48,244 bases of DNA from Chlorobiaceae bacterium (GCA_013334525.1 JAAXXK010000016.1:1-48244), one strand, 5' to 3'; counted from the first letter of the stretch, positions 1 through 7,961 are shown. Notes: generated by a model from the letters alone, not told the origin. Translations and numbers: made by a program.

Positions 1-185
1 ATCCGGATCATTGTCGACATTTGCATCGTGGCCCCGGCCTCGACACGCTCTACGGTCCGCTTCGATACGCCCGCCTGTTCGGCAAGCATCTCCTGGGAAA
101 GCTGAAGTTCAAGCCGGCGTTGTGCGAATCGCCTGCCCAGCTCTGCCAGGATGGCCTCTTCTGTCAATAATCCTTCAATTTTCAT
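1..185 (-). CDS. XRE-family helix-turn-helix regulator, probable HipB-like antitoxin (truncated by window edge)
   Basis: The reading frame starts at the ATG complementary to 183-185 and runs off the left edge after 61 codons. It begins MKIEGLLTEEAILAELGRRF and contains a Cro/C1-type helix-turn-helix (QLSQEMLAEQAGVSKRTVER, about residues 28-47). Regulators that start with an EAILAELGRR-like segment and then this HTH are often followed by a HipA-family kinase gene, so a second hipBA-like locus may continue leftward outside the window. That last step is inference. The next feature on the right is repeat-rich non-coding DNA, so this gene has its own promoter, probably in the AT-rich stretch 186-260. 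Confidence 0.7.
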   Translation of the reverse strand, partial: MKIEGLLTEEAILAELGRRFAQRRLELQLSQEMLAEQAGVSKRTVERVEAGATMQMSTMIR

Positions 186-424
186 CAAGAGTCCCCCACT
201 CTATATTCATTCCATATATCGCAATTTATGTCGATAATAACAGCAAATGTAATCATTATTCGCCACACATGACGCATTGATTAATGCGCGATCAGGATTA
301 ATTCAATGAGGAATTGAAATCTATCTAGTGGATTTGGGGGAGCTCATGACGGAGTGTACGATCGAGGAATAGTGAGGCCCACGGAATTTGGTCGTGGTCT
401 GATGGTGGTTGGCAGGTATGCTCC
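186..424. other. Non-coding stretch upstream of the XRE regulator
   Basis: No convincing coding region is visible. The part nearest the XRE gene is AT-rich and would hold its leftward promoter. A perfect hairpin lies at 273-288 (CGCATT, 4-nt loop, AATGCG) and could be an operator. The rest to 424 shows nothing recognisable. Confidence 0.4.
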
Positions 425-456
425 TGTTATGGCAATATCCTCCTGTTGATGAGAAC
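425..456. repeat. Imperfect 32-bp direct repeat, copy 1
   Basis: This stretch matches 861-892 at 27 of 32 positions in the same orientation. Both copies begin TGTTATGG and end TTGATGAGAAC. The second copy lies just downstream of the hipA stop codon. The two copies bracket the MITE-like unit and the rlmD remnant. What the repeat is remains unknown. Confidence 0.55.
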
Positions 457-460
457 GGAG

Positions 461-685
461 GAGGCTGTCTCAAAAGGGTTGTCGAGTGCAATCATGAACC
501 TGGGAACGCCAAGCTCCGGCTTGGCAATTCAACGGCGGACTCTGGATTAAGCAATGAAAGGGTAGAATTCGACTCCAGTGGGGTTGATGCAGAGCCCTTT
601 TGGATATCCATATAGATGCCAGGCTGGTGCCTGGCGCTCCCGGCAATGCAAGACCCTGCATCATCTTGACTTTTTAGACCGCCTC
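461..685. mobile_element. MITE-like element with 16-bp terminal inverted repeats
   Basis: The left end at 461-476 (GAGGCTGTCTCAAAAG) is matched in inverted orientation at 670-685, whose complement reads GAGGCGGTCTAAAAAG (14 of 16). Ends of the form GAGGCTGTCTCAAAAG occur on some bacterial insertion sequences (recalled, not checked). The unit is about 225 bp, has no transposase, and carries two inverted REP-like hairpins inside. A second copy of its right end sits alone at 2781-2809. No target-site duplication is apparent. The right terminus abuts the displaced rlmD 3' end at 681. Confidence 0.5.
499..643. repeat. Inverted pair of REP-like hairpins (REPIN-like)
   Basis: Each arm is a GGGANCGCCA-type sequence followed by a perfect 7-bp stem. 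Arm 1 is at 508-525 (GCCAAGC, TCCG loop, GCTTGGC). Arm 2 is at 618-635 (GCCAGGC, TGGT loop, GCCTGGC) and is flanked by CGCTCCCGG, the complement of arm 1's CCTGGGAACG with two changes. The two arms face each other about 92 bp apart, the organisation of REP doublets (REPINs) that RAYT-type transposases mobilise. No RAYT gene is in the window. Confidence 0.6.
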
Positions 686-850
686 CTGCGCAGGGCAATA
701 TCAAGAGTTGACCGCAAACGCGTTTACGCTTTTTCGAAGCAGGCTACCGTTTCGGTGTGGTTGGTCTGGGGGAACATGTCGGCAGGTTGCACCGAGGTCA
801 GCCGGTAGCCTCTCGCACAGATCTTATTACCAGCCATGACCAGGCCTTCT
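681..850 (-). pseudogene. Displaced 3' end of rlmD (remnant copy)
   Basis: Positions 681-824 match 2854-2997 over 144 bp with 9 mismatches and no gaps. The match covers the last roughly 33 codons of rlmD, its stop and about 43 bp beyond. The remnant still reads CARGYRLTSVQP through to ACFEKA and stop (TAA at 724-726, where the intact gene has TGA). Two residues differ (V to A, I to T). Similarity continues weakly to about 850 and then stops, with no upstream gene body. It is either the original gene end displaced by an insertion or a decayed second copy. The intact gene is at 2897-4324. Confidence 0.8.
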
Positions 851-860
851 GGATAGGAGT

Positions 861-892
861 TGTTATGGAGATACCCTTCTTTTGATGAGAAC
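861..892. repeat. Imperfect 32-bp direct repeat, copy 2
   Basis: Matches 425-456 at 27 of 32 positions in direct orientation. It lies immediately downstream of the hipA stop at 906-908, so it could be part of the hipA 3' untranslated region or a boundary of the cassette. Confidence 0.55.
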
Positions 893-905
893 ACACAAGC
901 CGACT

Positions 906-2210
906 TCACCCAAGAAGTTTTTTGGCCCTGCTCATTTGATCGTGTTCGAACGCCGGTGCAAAATCGTCAAGGTCGCCTTTGTCCATACCAATAACCGGGC
1001 TTACAGCCAGTTCCCGCCACCTCCTGACAGCTCCAAAGACTTTTGCAAGAATAGCGAGAGCGCTTGCTTGATCAAGCCAGAATCGATCAGCGACACTCAT
1101 TACCTCCTCAATTGAAGAAACCGGGCCTGTTGAGTCTGTCATCCACATTTTCAGCTCACGCTCTTTGTCAGGAAACGGGTTGATATCGAATGCTGGCGAC
1201 AATCTCCATTGGCCATGCCCTGTGTACAAAAAGGCATGGTTTCGAAGATGGTCGTCCACATTGGTGACGAGAAGGTTGAACACGATCCTGCGCCAGAGTT
1301 CGGCAAGATCATTCTCTGGGTCAGCAGAAATCGAGACTATGCGCTCACCAATCCCTGCATAGGAGTAATCCTCATCACGCCTGGCCTGCATGATAGCCGC
1401 TACAGACAAAAACGGGATGCGCCCACGATGATCCTTGAGGCGGTCAAATCGCCGAACAAGGGCTACAGGGGAGTCATCGACATCGATGATCCGTGATTCG
1501 GCAGCCGTAATCCCCGCAGCTTTAGCCAGATGCAGGGCCAGCACCTCACCCTTCGTGACACTCCGTTCATCGGTGATGCTTGGAAACTTACCGATGCAAA
1601 GGTGCCCGTCATGGTCGAAAACTGAACATTTCGGTCGGTGTCCGCCAAGGGAGGTTCCCTTGCCACGCAGGAAACGCAAATCAACCGCTGTTTCTGTTCC
1701 CCTTTCAACAGCACGACTTGCATTTAGAAGCTGGGAAAGTTCAAACAAGGGCGGCACACTCCTGCCGCCGTCATCCGCTCTCCGGACAAACTGATCGTTT
1801 TCATCCAGAAATCGAATCGCTCCGATGCGACTGACATCATCTACACCCATCAGGTAGTCCCAGGCAGTCAATGGAGCTACTGGCGAGGCCGGATCTTCTG
1901 CCAGTCGATCCTTTCGCATTTTCGCATGGTCGCGGACAATAACCCGATGTCCCCAGCCATCAGGCTCTGTATCGGCAATAGCCAGATGAAAAACCGATTC
2001 CCCCGTGGCTGGTGCCTTGTGATATTGATAGCCATCAGTTAATTCAAGATCCGGGGAAAATGAAAATCTGGTGCTCGATTCCAGCCAGGTACGGGCATAC
2101 GAGAATGCCGTGTGTTCACGAAAACCGCTTTTCGTGAAGTTCAGTGAGCCGATGACCAACCCCCTGTCGCCAAGGCAGACTGAAGCATTTTTCTGGATCA
2201 CCATACTCAT
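906..2210 (-). CDS. hipA: HipA-family serine/threonine kinase toxin
   Basis: The 434-residue protein has the full HipA layout. An N-terminal HipA_N-like part is followed by the glycine-rich segment GTSLGGHRPKCSV (about residue 184), the catalytic loop NVDDHLRNH (about 314) and the metal-binding LSPAFDINP (about 340). HipA kinases phosphorylate translation factors or aminoacyl-tRNA synthetases (GltX in E. coli) and cause growth arrest until neutralised by HipB. All kinase motifs look intact. The start ATG overlaps the hipB stop by 4 nt (2207-2210), so the pair is translationally coupled in the order antitoxin then toxin. The pair is flanked by two copies of the rlmD 3' end and by repeats, which suggests acquisition as a cassette. 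The substrate cannot be read from the sequence. Confidence 0.92.
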   Translation of the reverse strand: MSMVIQKNASVCLGDRGLVIGSLNFTKSGFREHTAFSYARTWLESSTRFSFSPDLELTDGYQYHKAPATGESVFHLAIADTEPDGWGHRVIVRDHAKMRKDRLAEDPASPVAPLTAWDYLMGVDDVSRIGAIRFLDENDQFVRRADDGGRSVPPLFELSQLLNASRAVERGTETAVDLRFLRGKGTSLGGHRPKCSVFDHDGHLCIGKFPSITDERSVTKGEVLALHLAKAAGITAAESRIIDVDDSPVALVRRFDRLKDHRGRIPFLSVAAIMQARRDEDYSYAGIGERIVSISADPENDLAELWRRIVFNLLVTNVDDHLRNHAFLYTGHGQWRLSPAFDINPFPDKERELKMWMTDSTGPVSSIEEVMSVADRFWLDQASALAILAKVFGAVRRWRELAVSPVIGMDKGDLDDFAPAFEHDQMSRAKKLLG

Positions 2211-2551
2211 AGAGCTCCCGAATCCGGACCTGGCTTTACCCTGCCAATCCGTTTTGGAAGTTGCTGGTCCATGAGAATGAGACCGATATCATCCTTTGCG
2301 GTATCGAGTAATTCGGCAAACCGGTCAAGTTCCCCAAGCACAAACAGGGATCGGGCAATCGTGCCCCAGGCCAACGTTGGATCACCCTTCTCCATACGCC
2401 GGAGGCTTGACAATGAAATCCCGACACGATCCGCCATGGACTGCTGCGAGAATCGCCGCCGCCTGCGGGCAAGCGACAGGTCGTTACCTATTTTTTTCAG
2501 TGCCCTCAAGACCGCATCCGGCATCGGAGCCGCACTTCCCTTATTGATCAT
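2207..2551 (-). CDS. hipB: HipB-like XRE antitoxin
   Basis: This 114-residue protein has a Cro/C1-type helix-turn-helix at about residues 35-56 (FSQQSMADRVGISLSSLRRM), followed by a helical region and a basic, proline-containing C-terminal tail ending PGPDSGAL. HipB proteins bind HipA, block its kinase activity and repress their own operon. The gene is directly upstream of hipA with a 4-nt ATGA overlap. A perfect palindrome at 2577-2590, 26 bp upstream of the start, is a good candidate operator. It is unlike the truncated XRE protein at the left edge in sequence and length of the N-terminal arm, so the two belong to different antitoxin subtypes. Confidence 0.9.
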   Translation of the reverse strand: MINKGSAAPMPDAVLRALKKIGNDLSLARRRRRFSQQSMADRVGISLSSLRRMEKGDPTLAWGTIARSLFVLGELDRFAELLDTAKDDIGLILMDQQLPKRIGRVKPGPDSGAL

Positions 2552-2576
2552 ATAAATATTATTGAGTACAATTATA

Positions 2577-2590
2577 AGTCATATATGACT
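2577..2590. promoter_or_regulatory. Candidate HipB operator
   Basis: AGTCATATATGACT is a perfect 14-bp palindrome in the AT-rich hipBA promoter, 26 bp upstream of the hipB start codon. HipB autorepression through inverted repeats is established for the family. Assignment of this site is inference from position and symmetry. Confidence 0.5.
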
Positions 2591-2780
2591 AATATAAAAA
2601 AACAAGCGCCCTAATAAACAAAAACTCGCCCACACATTTGAATGTAAAATGCGGAAACCTGATGGAACATATGAAAACCTGGTCACCAGAAAAGTTTGAT
2701 TGCAGCAGCAGGGATGATCATGACCGAGGAGATGGCAGAGCGTCAGCGAGGCAACAGGATTGGAACGTGATCAAAAAGGC
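2591..2780. other. Non-coding stretch between hipBA and the solo IS end
   Basis: AT-rich next to the hipBA promoter, then mixed composition. I see no recombinase, no recognisable gene fragment and no RNA gene here. The whole non-coding interval runs from hipB to the end of rlmD at 2897 and is otherwise filled by the repeats listed separately. Confidence 0.4.
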
Positions 2781-2809
2781 TGCCTCATCTTGACTTTTGA
2801 GACAACCTC
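2781..2809. repeat. Solo copy of the MITE/IS end
   Basis: Matches 657-685, the right end of the MITE-like element, at 25 of 29 positions in the same orientation. Its complement begins GAGGTTGTCTCAAAAG, 15 of 16 identical to the left terminus at 461-476 and facing it across hipBA. The interval 461-2809 is therefore also bounded by inverted ends. Confidence 0.55.
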
Positions 2810-2835
2810 ATTCAATTTTCCCATATCCGGAATCT

Positions 2836-2859
2836 GGGGGCGGTTCGTGAACTGCCTCC
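2836..2859. repeat. REP-like palindrome, GGGGCGGTTCGYGAAC type, copy 1
   Basis: A near-perfect hairpin (GGCGGTTC, GT, GAACTGCC with one G-U pair) just beyond the 3' end of rlmD. The core GGGGCGGTTCGTGAAC recurs with one change upstream of dsrN at 37545-37560. It overlaps the edge of the rlmD duplicated segment but is missing from the displaced copy at 681. Confidence 0.5.
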
Positions 2860-2896
2860 TGCGCAGGGCAATATCAAGAGTCGACCGCAAACGCGT

Positions 2897-4324
2897 TCAC
2901 GCCTTCTCGAAGCAGGCTACCGTTTCGATGTGGTTGGTCTGGGGGAACATGTCGACCGGTTGCACCGAGGTCAACCGGTAGCCTCTCGCGCAGATCTCCT
3001 TGCCGTCCCTGGCGAGGTTCGCCGGATTGCAGCTCACGTAGACGATCCGCTCCGGCTCCAGCTTGAGCATGGTGTCGAGCCCCTTGGGGTGCATGCCGGC
3101 CCGGGGAGGGTCGGTTACGATAACCCGCGGAGTGTCGTACAGGGAGAGTGCGTCGCGCATGGCGTGGAAATCCTTGAGGTCGGCCCGGAAAAATACCGCA
3201 TTGGTCACGCCGTTCAACTCCGCATTGCCCTGTGCGTCCCTGACGGCGCTCTCGACCACCTCGATACCGAGCGCCTGTCGGCAGTGGCGGGCGAGGTAGA
3301 GCGTAATGGTTCCGGTGCCGCAGTAGAGATCGTAGACCGTGTCGTCCGGACCGAGGCCTGCCACCTTCAGGATCTGGTCGTAAAGGGCCTCCGCCTGGCG
3401 GGTGTTGGTCTGGAAAAATGAGTTCGCCGAAATCCTGAAGTCCAGCGTACCGAGCCGTTCGGTCACATATCCCGACCCGCTGACGATATACTCCTGCTCA
3501 CCGGTCGCCACGGTGTTGTTCCGGGTGGTCACGTTGTTGATGATGGTCATCGTCTGCTCAGGCATGGCTGCCTCAAGCATCGCCTTCAGTTCCTCCATGA
3601 TCGTGCGTTCGTACCATGAGGTCACGATGTTGACCATAAGCTGGTCGTGACGCTCGCTGTACCTCATCATGAGGTTCCTCAGGTAGCCTTCGTGGGCTTT
3701 GGCGGCATAGGGCGCCAGGCCCCGGGCGAGCGCAAAATCGCGGACAAGGTTAAGCACCTGGTTCATGCAGGGTTTGGCAAGGTAGCAGGTGTCGAGGTCG
3801 AGCACCTTCTCAAAGTTTCCGGGCGCATGGAATCCCAGGGCGAAGTGCTTCGGCTTGATGAGCTCGTCACTACCCATTTCATCCCTGAGGAGGTATCGCA
3901 TGTTGGAGCAGGAGAACTCGACCTTGTTGCGGTAGTTGAACTGCCCGGGAGCCTCCAGCACCGGAAGGACATCCGGGTTCTCGAAGCCCCCGATGTGCAC
4001 CAGCGAATCCGCCACCTTTTTTCTCTTGTACCGCAACTGGGCCTCGTAACTTACGTGCATCCACTTGCAGCCGCCGCAGGTGCCGAAAACGCTGCAGACG
4101 GGATCGACCCTGTCTGTGGATGGCTCGATCACCTCTATGGCGGCCGCTTCGAGATAGCGCTGCCTCACCTTGAATATTCTTGCCGACACCCTGTCGCCGG
4201 GGGCAAGCATGCCGGTAACCATCACCCCCATGCCGCTTTCCGTCCGGCCGAAGCACTGGTCTTTCTCTGCCGGGTCGATGACGGTCAGCTCTATGATATC
4301 ACCTTTCTTGTAACAGTTTTCCAC
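2897..4324 (-). CDS. rlmD: 23S rRNA (uracil-5-)-methyltransferase, RumA/RlmD family
   Basis: The 475-residue protein has an N-terminal TRAM-type RNA-binding domain (about 1-60) and an iron-sulfur cysteine cluster around CSVFGTCGGCKW. It also has a SAM-binding motif DLYCGTGTITLYLA (about 328), the motif VTDPPRAGMHPKG, and the catalytic cysteine in YVSCNPANLARD (about 426). It transfers a methyl group from SAM to C5 of a uracil in 23S rRNA. U1939 is the E. coli RlmD target, but the exact site here is not determinable and a U747/tRNA role is possible. The start is GTG, with no in-frame ATG upstream. The last 33 codons and downstream flank are duplicated at 681-824 on the far side of hipBA. Confidence 0.88.
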   Translation of the reverse strand: MENCYKKGDIIELTVIDPAEKDQCFGRTESGMGVMVTGMLAPGDRVSARIFKVRQRYLEAAAIEVIEPSTDRVDPVCSVFGTCGGCKWMHVSYEAQLRYKRKKVADSLVHIGGFENPDVLPVLEAPGQFNYRNKVEFSCSNMRYLLRDEMGSDELIKPKHFALGFHAPGNFEKVLDLDTCYLAKPCMNQVLNLVRDFALARGLAPYAAKAHEGYLRNLMMRYSERHDQLMVNIVTSWYERTIMEELKAMLEAAMPEQTMTIINNVTTRNNTVATGEQEYIVSGSGYVTERLGTLDFRISANSFFQTNTRQAEALYDQILKVAGLGPDDTVYDLYCGTGTITLYLARHCRQALGIEVVESAVRDAQGNAELNGVTNAVFFRADLKDFHAMRDALSLYDTPRVIVTDPPRAGMHPKGLDTMLKLEPERIVYVSCNPANLARDGKEICARGYRLTSVQPVDMFPQTNHIETVACFEKA

Positions 4325-4361
4325 TGGTATTATCGGTTAAGTACATATAAAAACGGGTTCG

Positions 4362-5288
4362 CTATGCGAGTGGCCGGGTTGCCGATGGAGCGGCAAGCAG
4401 CGCCGCGCCGAAAACGCCTGCACTGTCGCCGAGCAGCGGCGGCAGCAGGGGAATGTCGAAAGAGCGGTTGAATACGTGAGATGCGATGACCTGCCGGGCT
4501 TCTGCGGTATAGAGCTGGCGGATATTGCCTACTCCGCCGCCCACGATGACCAGGTCGGGATCGAGTATGTTGATCACACCGGCCAGCGCCCTGCCGAACG
4601 ATGAGACGAGCCGGTCGATAGTCTGCCGGGCTGCATCGTCCCTGCCTGCCGCTGCGGCGATCAGTGCAAGAGGCGCCAGGCGCCCGCTGAGGGCAGAATA
4701 ATAACGTTCAAGGGCTGGGCCGGATATCACGGTTTCGATGCAGCCACGACGACCGCAGTAACATGCATCGTACTCTCCGCCAAGGGGATTGTGCCCCCAC
4801 TCACCGGCGATGCCGTGGGCTCCCCTTACAAGCCGGCCGTCACAGACAATGCCCCCTCCGACCCCGGTGCCCATGATGATCCCGAACGCAGTCGTCCCCG
4901 GCCTTGACATTTCATCCCGACCGGCGCCGAGAATCGATTCGGCCAGCACGAAACAGTTCGCATCGTTCTCGATCGTTACCGCCATGCCGAGTCGCTCTTC
5001 GAGGTCCCTGCCGAGCGGCATGCCGTTCAGGCAAACGGTATTGGAGTTCTTGACGATCCCTCCGGCTCCTTCGGTGCGACCCGGCGAGCCAATGCCGATC
5101 CTATCAGGCCTGGAAAGGCCGGCCTTTTCGCTCATCAGGCCGACAAGCCGGTCAATCTGGGCAAGGATATGGCCGTATCCCCCTGACTGTTCGGTCGCCA
5201 GGCGCTCCCTGACGATCGGGCGCAACGACTCGTCGAGGATCACCCCCTCGATCTTCGTGCCGCCGAGATCGATTCCCCAGCAGCTCAA
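4362..5288 (-). CDS. ROK-family sugar kinase (glucokinase/fructokinase-like)
   Basis: The protein has the actin-like ATPase phosphate motif GIDLGGTKIEG near its start and ENDANCFVLAES with the catalytic Asp. It also has the GTGVGGGIV motif and the ROK zinc site GHNPLGG...CYCGRRGCIE, and a C-terminal VIVGGGVGN adenosine motif. It would phosphorylate a hexose such as glucose, fructose or an N-acyl-hexosamine with ATP; the substrate is not readable. I prefer the TTG at 5288. That choice overlaps the upstream PAP2 stop by 4 nt and puts GIDLGGTK within the first 12 residues, as usual for ROK proteins. An ATG at 5345 would add 19 residues and overlap PAP2 by 61 nt. Confidence 0.85.
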   Translation of the reverse strand: MSCWGIDLGGTKIEGVILDESLRPIVRERLATEQSGGYGHILAQIDRLVGLMSEKAGLSRPDRIGIGSPGRTEGAGGIVKNSNTVCLNGMPLGRDLEERLGMAVTIENDANCFVLAESILGAGRDEMSRPGTTAFGIIMGTGVGGGIVCDGRLVRGAHGIAGEWGHNPLGGEYDACYCGRRGCIETVISGPALERYYSALSGRLAPLALIAAAAGRDDAARQTIDRLVSSFGRALAGVINILDPDLVIVGGGVGNIRQLYTAEARQVIASHVFNRSFDIPLLPPLLGDSAGVFGAALLAAPSATRPLA

Positions 5289-5884
5289 CTCACGGACCCC
5301 ATGCTTCGCATCGCCCCGCCATGGACGAATCGCTTGATTGTCCATGCTGCCGCCGTATAGACGAGCGTGGCGCTCACAAGGCCGATGACCATCCCGCCAA
5401 GCACGTCGCCGGGGTAATGGACGCCGATATATATCCTCGAAAAAGCCACGAGCGAAGCGTAGACGATCATGATTATCGTAAAAGCCTTGTCGACAAGGGC
5501 TCCCCTCCAGAAAAAAATCCAGACAAGGCTTGCTATCGCTGTACTGTTGGCGGCATGGGAGGAGGCAAAAGACCAGGAGTGGGACTGGTTGACCAGCAGC
5601 CGGACCCCGTCAAGGGCAAAGCATGGCCGTACTCGATGGAACAGCGGCTTCATGATACCTGATGCCGTGAAATCGGCGATCCCCACGGCAATGAGCAGGA
5701 GGAGGAGGATGACGAAGCCGTCTTTCCCCCTCCTGACAAGCATGAAGGTCGCCGCAAGGACAAGAATCTGGGCCGACAGCTTCCAGTTGGTCAGGAACAA
5801 CATCAGATCATCTGCCGCCGGATGAACCAGCTGGAGGTTCAGGAGCCGGAAAAGCCAGGCATCGGCCTGCTCGAGAAGACCCAT
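5285..5884 (-). CDS. PAP2-family membrane phosphatase
   Basis: This 199-residue, multi-helix membrane protein carries the three PAP2 signature motifs: K79-x6-R86-P87 (KPLFHRVRP), SFASSH with His110, and S149-R150-x5-H156-x3-D160 (SRIYIGVHYPGD). Such enzymes dephosphorylate lipid phosphates such as undecaprenyl pyrophosphate or phosphatidate on the periplasmic face. The start at 5884 is chosen because it follows the yidC stop by 7 bp; a longer frame exists but would read into yidC. The gene sits in the yidC-PAP2-ROK leftward run. Undecaprenyl-pyrophosphatase is a reasonable guess, not shown. Confidence 0.85.
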   Translation of the reverse strand: MGLLEQADAWLFRLLNLQLVHPAADDLMLFLTNWKLSAQILVLAATFMLVRRGKDGFVILLLLLIAVGIADFTASGIMKPLFHRVRPCFALDGVRLLVNQSHSWSFASSHAANSTAIASLVWIFFWRGALVDKAFTIIMIVYASLVAFSRIYIGVHYPGDVLGGMVIGLVSATLVYTAAAWTIKRFVHGGAMRSMGSVS

Positions 5885-5891
5885 GGTCAAA

Positions 5892-7652
5892 TTACTTTTT
5901 CCGCCCCCCCTTTTTCGCACCCTGCGCCGGCTTGTGGGCAGATGCCTGAAGCGCCGCGGCCGACATTTCTTCAGAAGTGGTGGTGGAGTTGATGTAGAAC
6001 TGCTGGGCAACGCTGAAGATGTTGAACATCAGGTAATAGAGCCCGAGGCCAGCCGGCATGTTGTTGAAAAACAGCAACATCATTGCCGGGAACATCCAGA
6101 GCATGACCTTCATCTGGTCATTGGTCTGCGTGGTCGGAGTGATCTTCTGCTGGACAAAAACGGTAACAGCCATCAGGATAGGGAATACCGCGATATGGTC
6201 GCCATAGAGCGGCAACTTGAAGCCGAAATCAAGGATTGAATCGGGCACGGAAAGATCCTTTGCCCAGAGAAAGCCATGCTGGCGAAGCTGGATGGATGAG
6301 CGGAACACATAGAACATCGCAAACAGCAGCGGCATCTGCAATACCGTCGGCAGGCATCCACCGAGCGGATTCACACCCGCCTCCTTGTAGATTCGCCCCA
6401 ACTCGCTCTGCATCTTTGCGGGGTTGTCCTTGTACTTCTCCTGCAGCTCCTTCATCACCGGCTGCAGGGCCGACATCTTTTTCATGGACTTGGTCGAAGC
6501 CATGGAGAGGGGATAGGTCACCGCCTTGATCAGGAATGCAAATATGATGATGATCAACCCGAAGTTGCTCACATACTTGTTCATCACATTGAATATCGGC
6601 AGGATGATATATTCAGCGAACGGCCTGGTCAGCCACTCCCATCCGAAATCCATGATTTTTTCGAGCCCGATGTTCAGCGTCTTGACCGTATTGTAATCGA
6701 GAGGGCCGACATAGAGGCGATATTTGTCCTCGACCACATTGCTGCCGACTGGAAGGTTCATCTTCACTGCGGTGGCATAGTTCTTGAAATCGCTGCGGGC
6801 TTTTTTCGTGCCGTTCAGGTAGACCCCTTCAGTCGCCCTGCCGGGTATGATGGCAGCGACGAAGTACTTGTTCCTTATCGCAACCCATTGCGCCTTGCCG
6901 GACTGTTCGTCGCGATAGGGCTGTTTATCGTCCTTCGCGTCCAGCTTGAGCAAACCGCCGCCGAGATAGGCGCTCGCAATCGCATTGCTGGCCTCATCGA
7001 CCTTGTCTTTCTCGGAATAGGCCAGACCGCCGTCCCATGTCAGCTGGTACTGGTTGCCCGCGACGGTCGAACCGAATCCCGTAAGCTTGATATCGTAATC
7101 GACCACATAACTGTCGCCGGTAAAGGTATAGGTGACCTGAATGCTTCGGGCGGCATCGACATCGAGGATATAGCTGACCGAGAGCTTCTCTTTTCCGGTA
7201 ATGGTCTTCGAGGTCGTGGCATCAAGGCTTCGGAAATAGAGGTCCCGGGTATCGATACGCTGGCCGGCATTGTCCATGAAGAGCATGGACAGCGCGCCTT
7301 TCTCACCCGAAGTGACCAGATCGAAAGGCTTGAGAAAACCGTCGAGATGCTTTTTAAGCACCAGTGATTTCAGGGTGGCTCCTCTGGAAGAGAGGGTTGC
7401 CTTTATAAAATCGTTCTCTATGGTAACAACCTTCTCTGCGCCGACGGAGGCGGAGGCAAACGCCCCAAGACTGTCTTTCCTTGCCGCTGCCGCCGTGGCC
7501 GCAGGAACTTCCCTTACTGAAGCGGGACTGACAAGCTCCTTTCTGGCCGCCGCCTGCTCAAGCTCAACCTTCTGCTGAGGTTTCATGAACTGCAGCCATA
7601 CCATCATGATTGCAGCGATCAGGGCAAACCCTATCACCGAATTTCTATCCAT
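5892..7652 (-). CDS. yidC: Membrane protein insertase YidC
   Basis: The 586-residue protein has an N-terminal membrane anchor ([16 protein letters not shown]), a large periplasmic domain and the conserved C-terminal Oxa1/YidC core (about 350-560). The core includes [13 protein letters not shown], the [20 protein letters not shown] segment and the final helices, followed by a lysine-rich tail (KKGGRKK). It inserts Sec-dependent and Sec-independent proteins into the inner membrane. It starts at an ATG sharing one base with the yidD stop (TAATG). The gene order rpmH-rnpA-yidD-yidC is the classic origin-proximal operon. Confidence 0.97.
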   Translation of the reverse strand: MDRNSVIGFALIAAIMMVWLQFMKPQQKVELEQAAARKELVSPASVREVPAATAAAARKDSLGAFASASVGAEKVVTIENDFIKATLSSRGATLKSLVLKKHLDGFLKPFDLVTSGEKGALSMLFMDNAGQRIDTRDLYFRSLDATTSKTITGKEKLSVSYILDVDAARSIQVTYTFTGDSYVVDYDIKLTGFGSTVAGNQYQLTWDGGLAYSEKDKVDEASNAIASAYLGGGLLKLDAKDDKQPYRDEQSGKAQWVAIRNKYFVAAIIPGRATEGVYLNGTKKARSDFKNYATAVKMNLPVGSNVVEDKYRLYVGPLDYNTVKTLNIGLEKIMDFGWEWLTRPFAEYIILPIFNVMNKYVSNFGLIIIIFAFLIKAVTYPLSMASTKSMKKMSALQPVMKELQEKYKDNPAKMQSELGRIYKEAGVNPLGGCLPTVLQMPLLFAMFYVFRSSIQLRQHGFLWAKDLSVPDSILDFGFKLPLYGDHIAVFPILMAVTVFVQQKITPTTQTNDQMKVMLWMFPAMMLLFFNNMPAGLGLYYLMFNIFSVAQQFYINSTTTSEEMSAAALQASAHKPAQGAKKGGRKK

Positions 7653-7930
7653 TAGTTCAACTCTTTTGAATTACCTACTGACCTGTTGTTTTTCGACGGA
7701 ACGGGATCGTAACCGCCTTTTGAAAACGGATTGCACCGCAATATCCTCCACGCAGTCAACCATGACGCATAGAGAAAATTATGCTGCCTGAACGCTTCGA
7801 TGCCGTAATTAGAACATGTGGGATGATACTTGCAGGATGGCCCGAGTAGCGGAGATATATAGGCCTGATAAAACCGGATCAGGAGGATCGGCACCGAATT
7901 GAAGATTCGCCCGATGGTGTTGCAGATCAT
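7652..7930 (-). CDS. yidD: Membrane protein insertion efficiency factor YidD
   Basis: This small protein (92 residues from the ATG at 7930) shows the YidD core [20 protein letters not shown] followed by [12 protein letters not shown] and the [17 protein letters not shown] segment. YidD helps YidC-dependent membrane insertion and sits at the inner face of the membrane through an amphipathic N-terminal helix. A GTG at 7969 would add 13 residues and overlap the rnpA stop. The ATG is preferred because YidD proteins normally begin shortly before the LIRFYQ segment. The stop overlaps the yidC start by one base. Confidence 0.95.
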   Translation of the reverse strand: MICNTIGRIFNSVPILLIRFYQAYISPLLGPSCKYHPTCSNYGIEAFRQHNFLYASWLTAWRILRCNPFSKGGYDPVPSKNNRSVGNSKELN

Positions 7931-7961
7931 AACCGCTCTGTATTCATGTTGATCGCCTTTA

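Noticed and set aside
724..909. Small leftward gene ending ACFEKA
   Set aside because: It is the displaced rlmD C-terminus read from a chance ATG; it has no upstream domain and is annotated as a remnant.
461..2809. Complete insertion sequence
   Set aside because: Inverted ends exist, but no transposase frame is present between them; the genes inside are hipA and hipB. Only a MITE-like or trans-mobilised unit can be supported.
5885..6010. Longer N-terminus for the PAP2 protein
   Set aside because: The extra residues read yidC coding sequence in another frame and are serine/arginine-rich; the ATG at 5884 just after the yidC stop fits the family.
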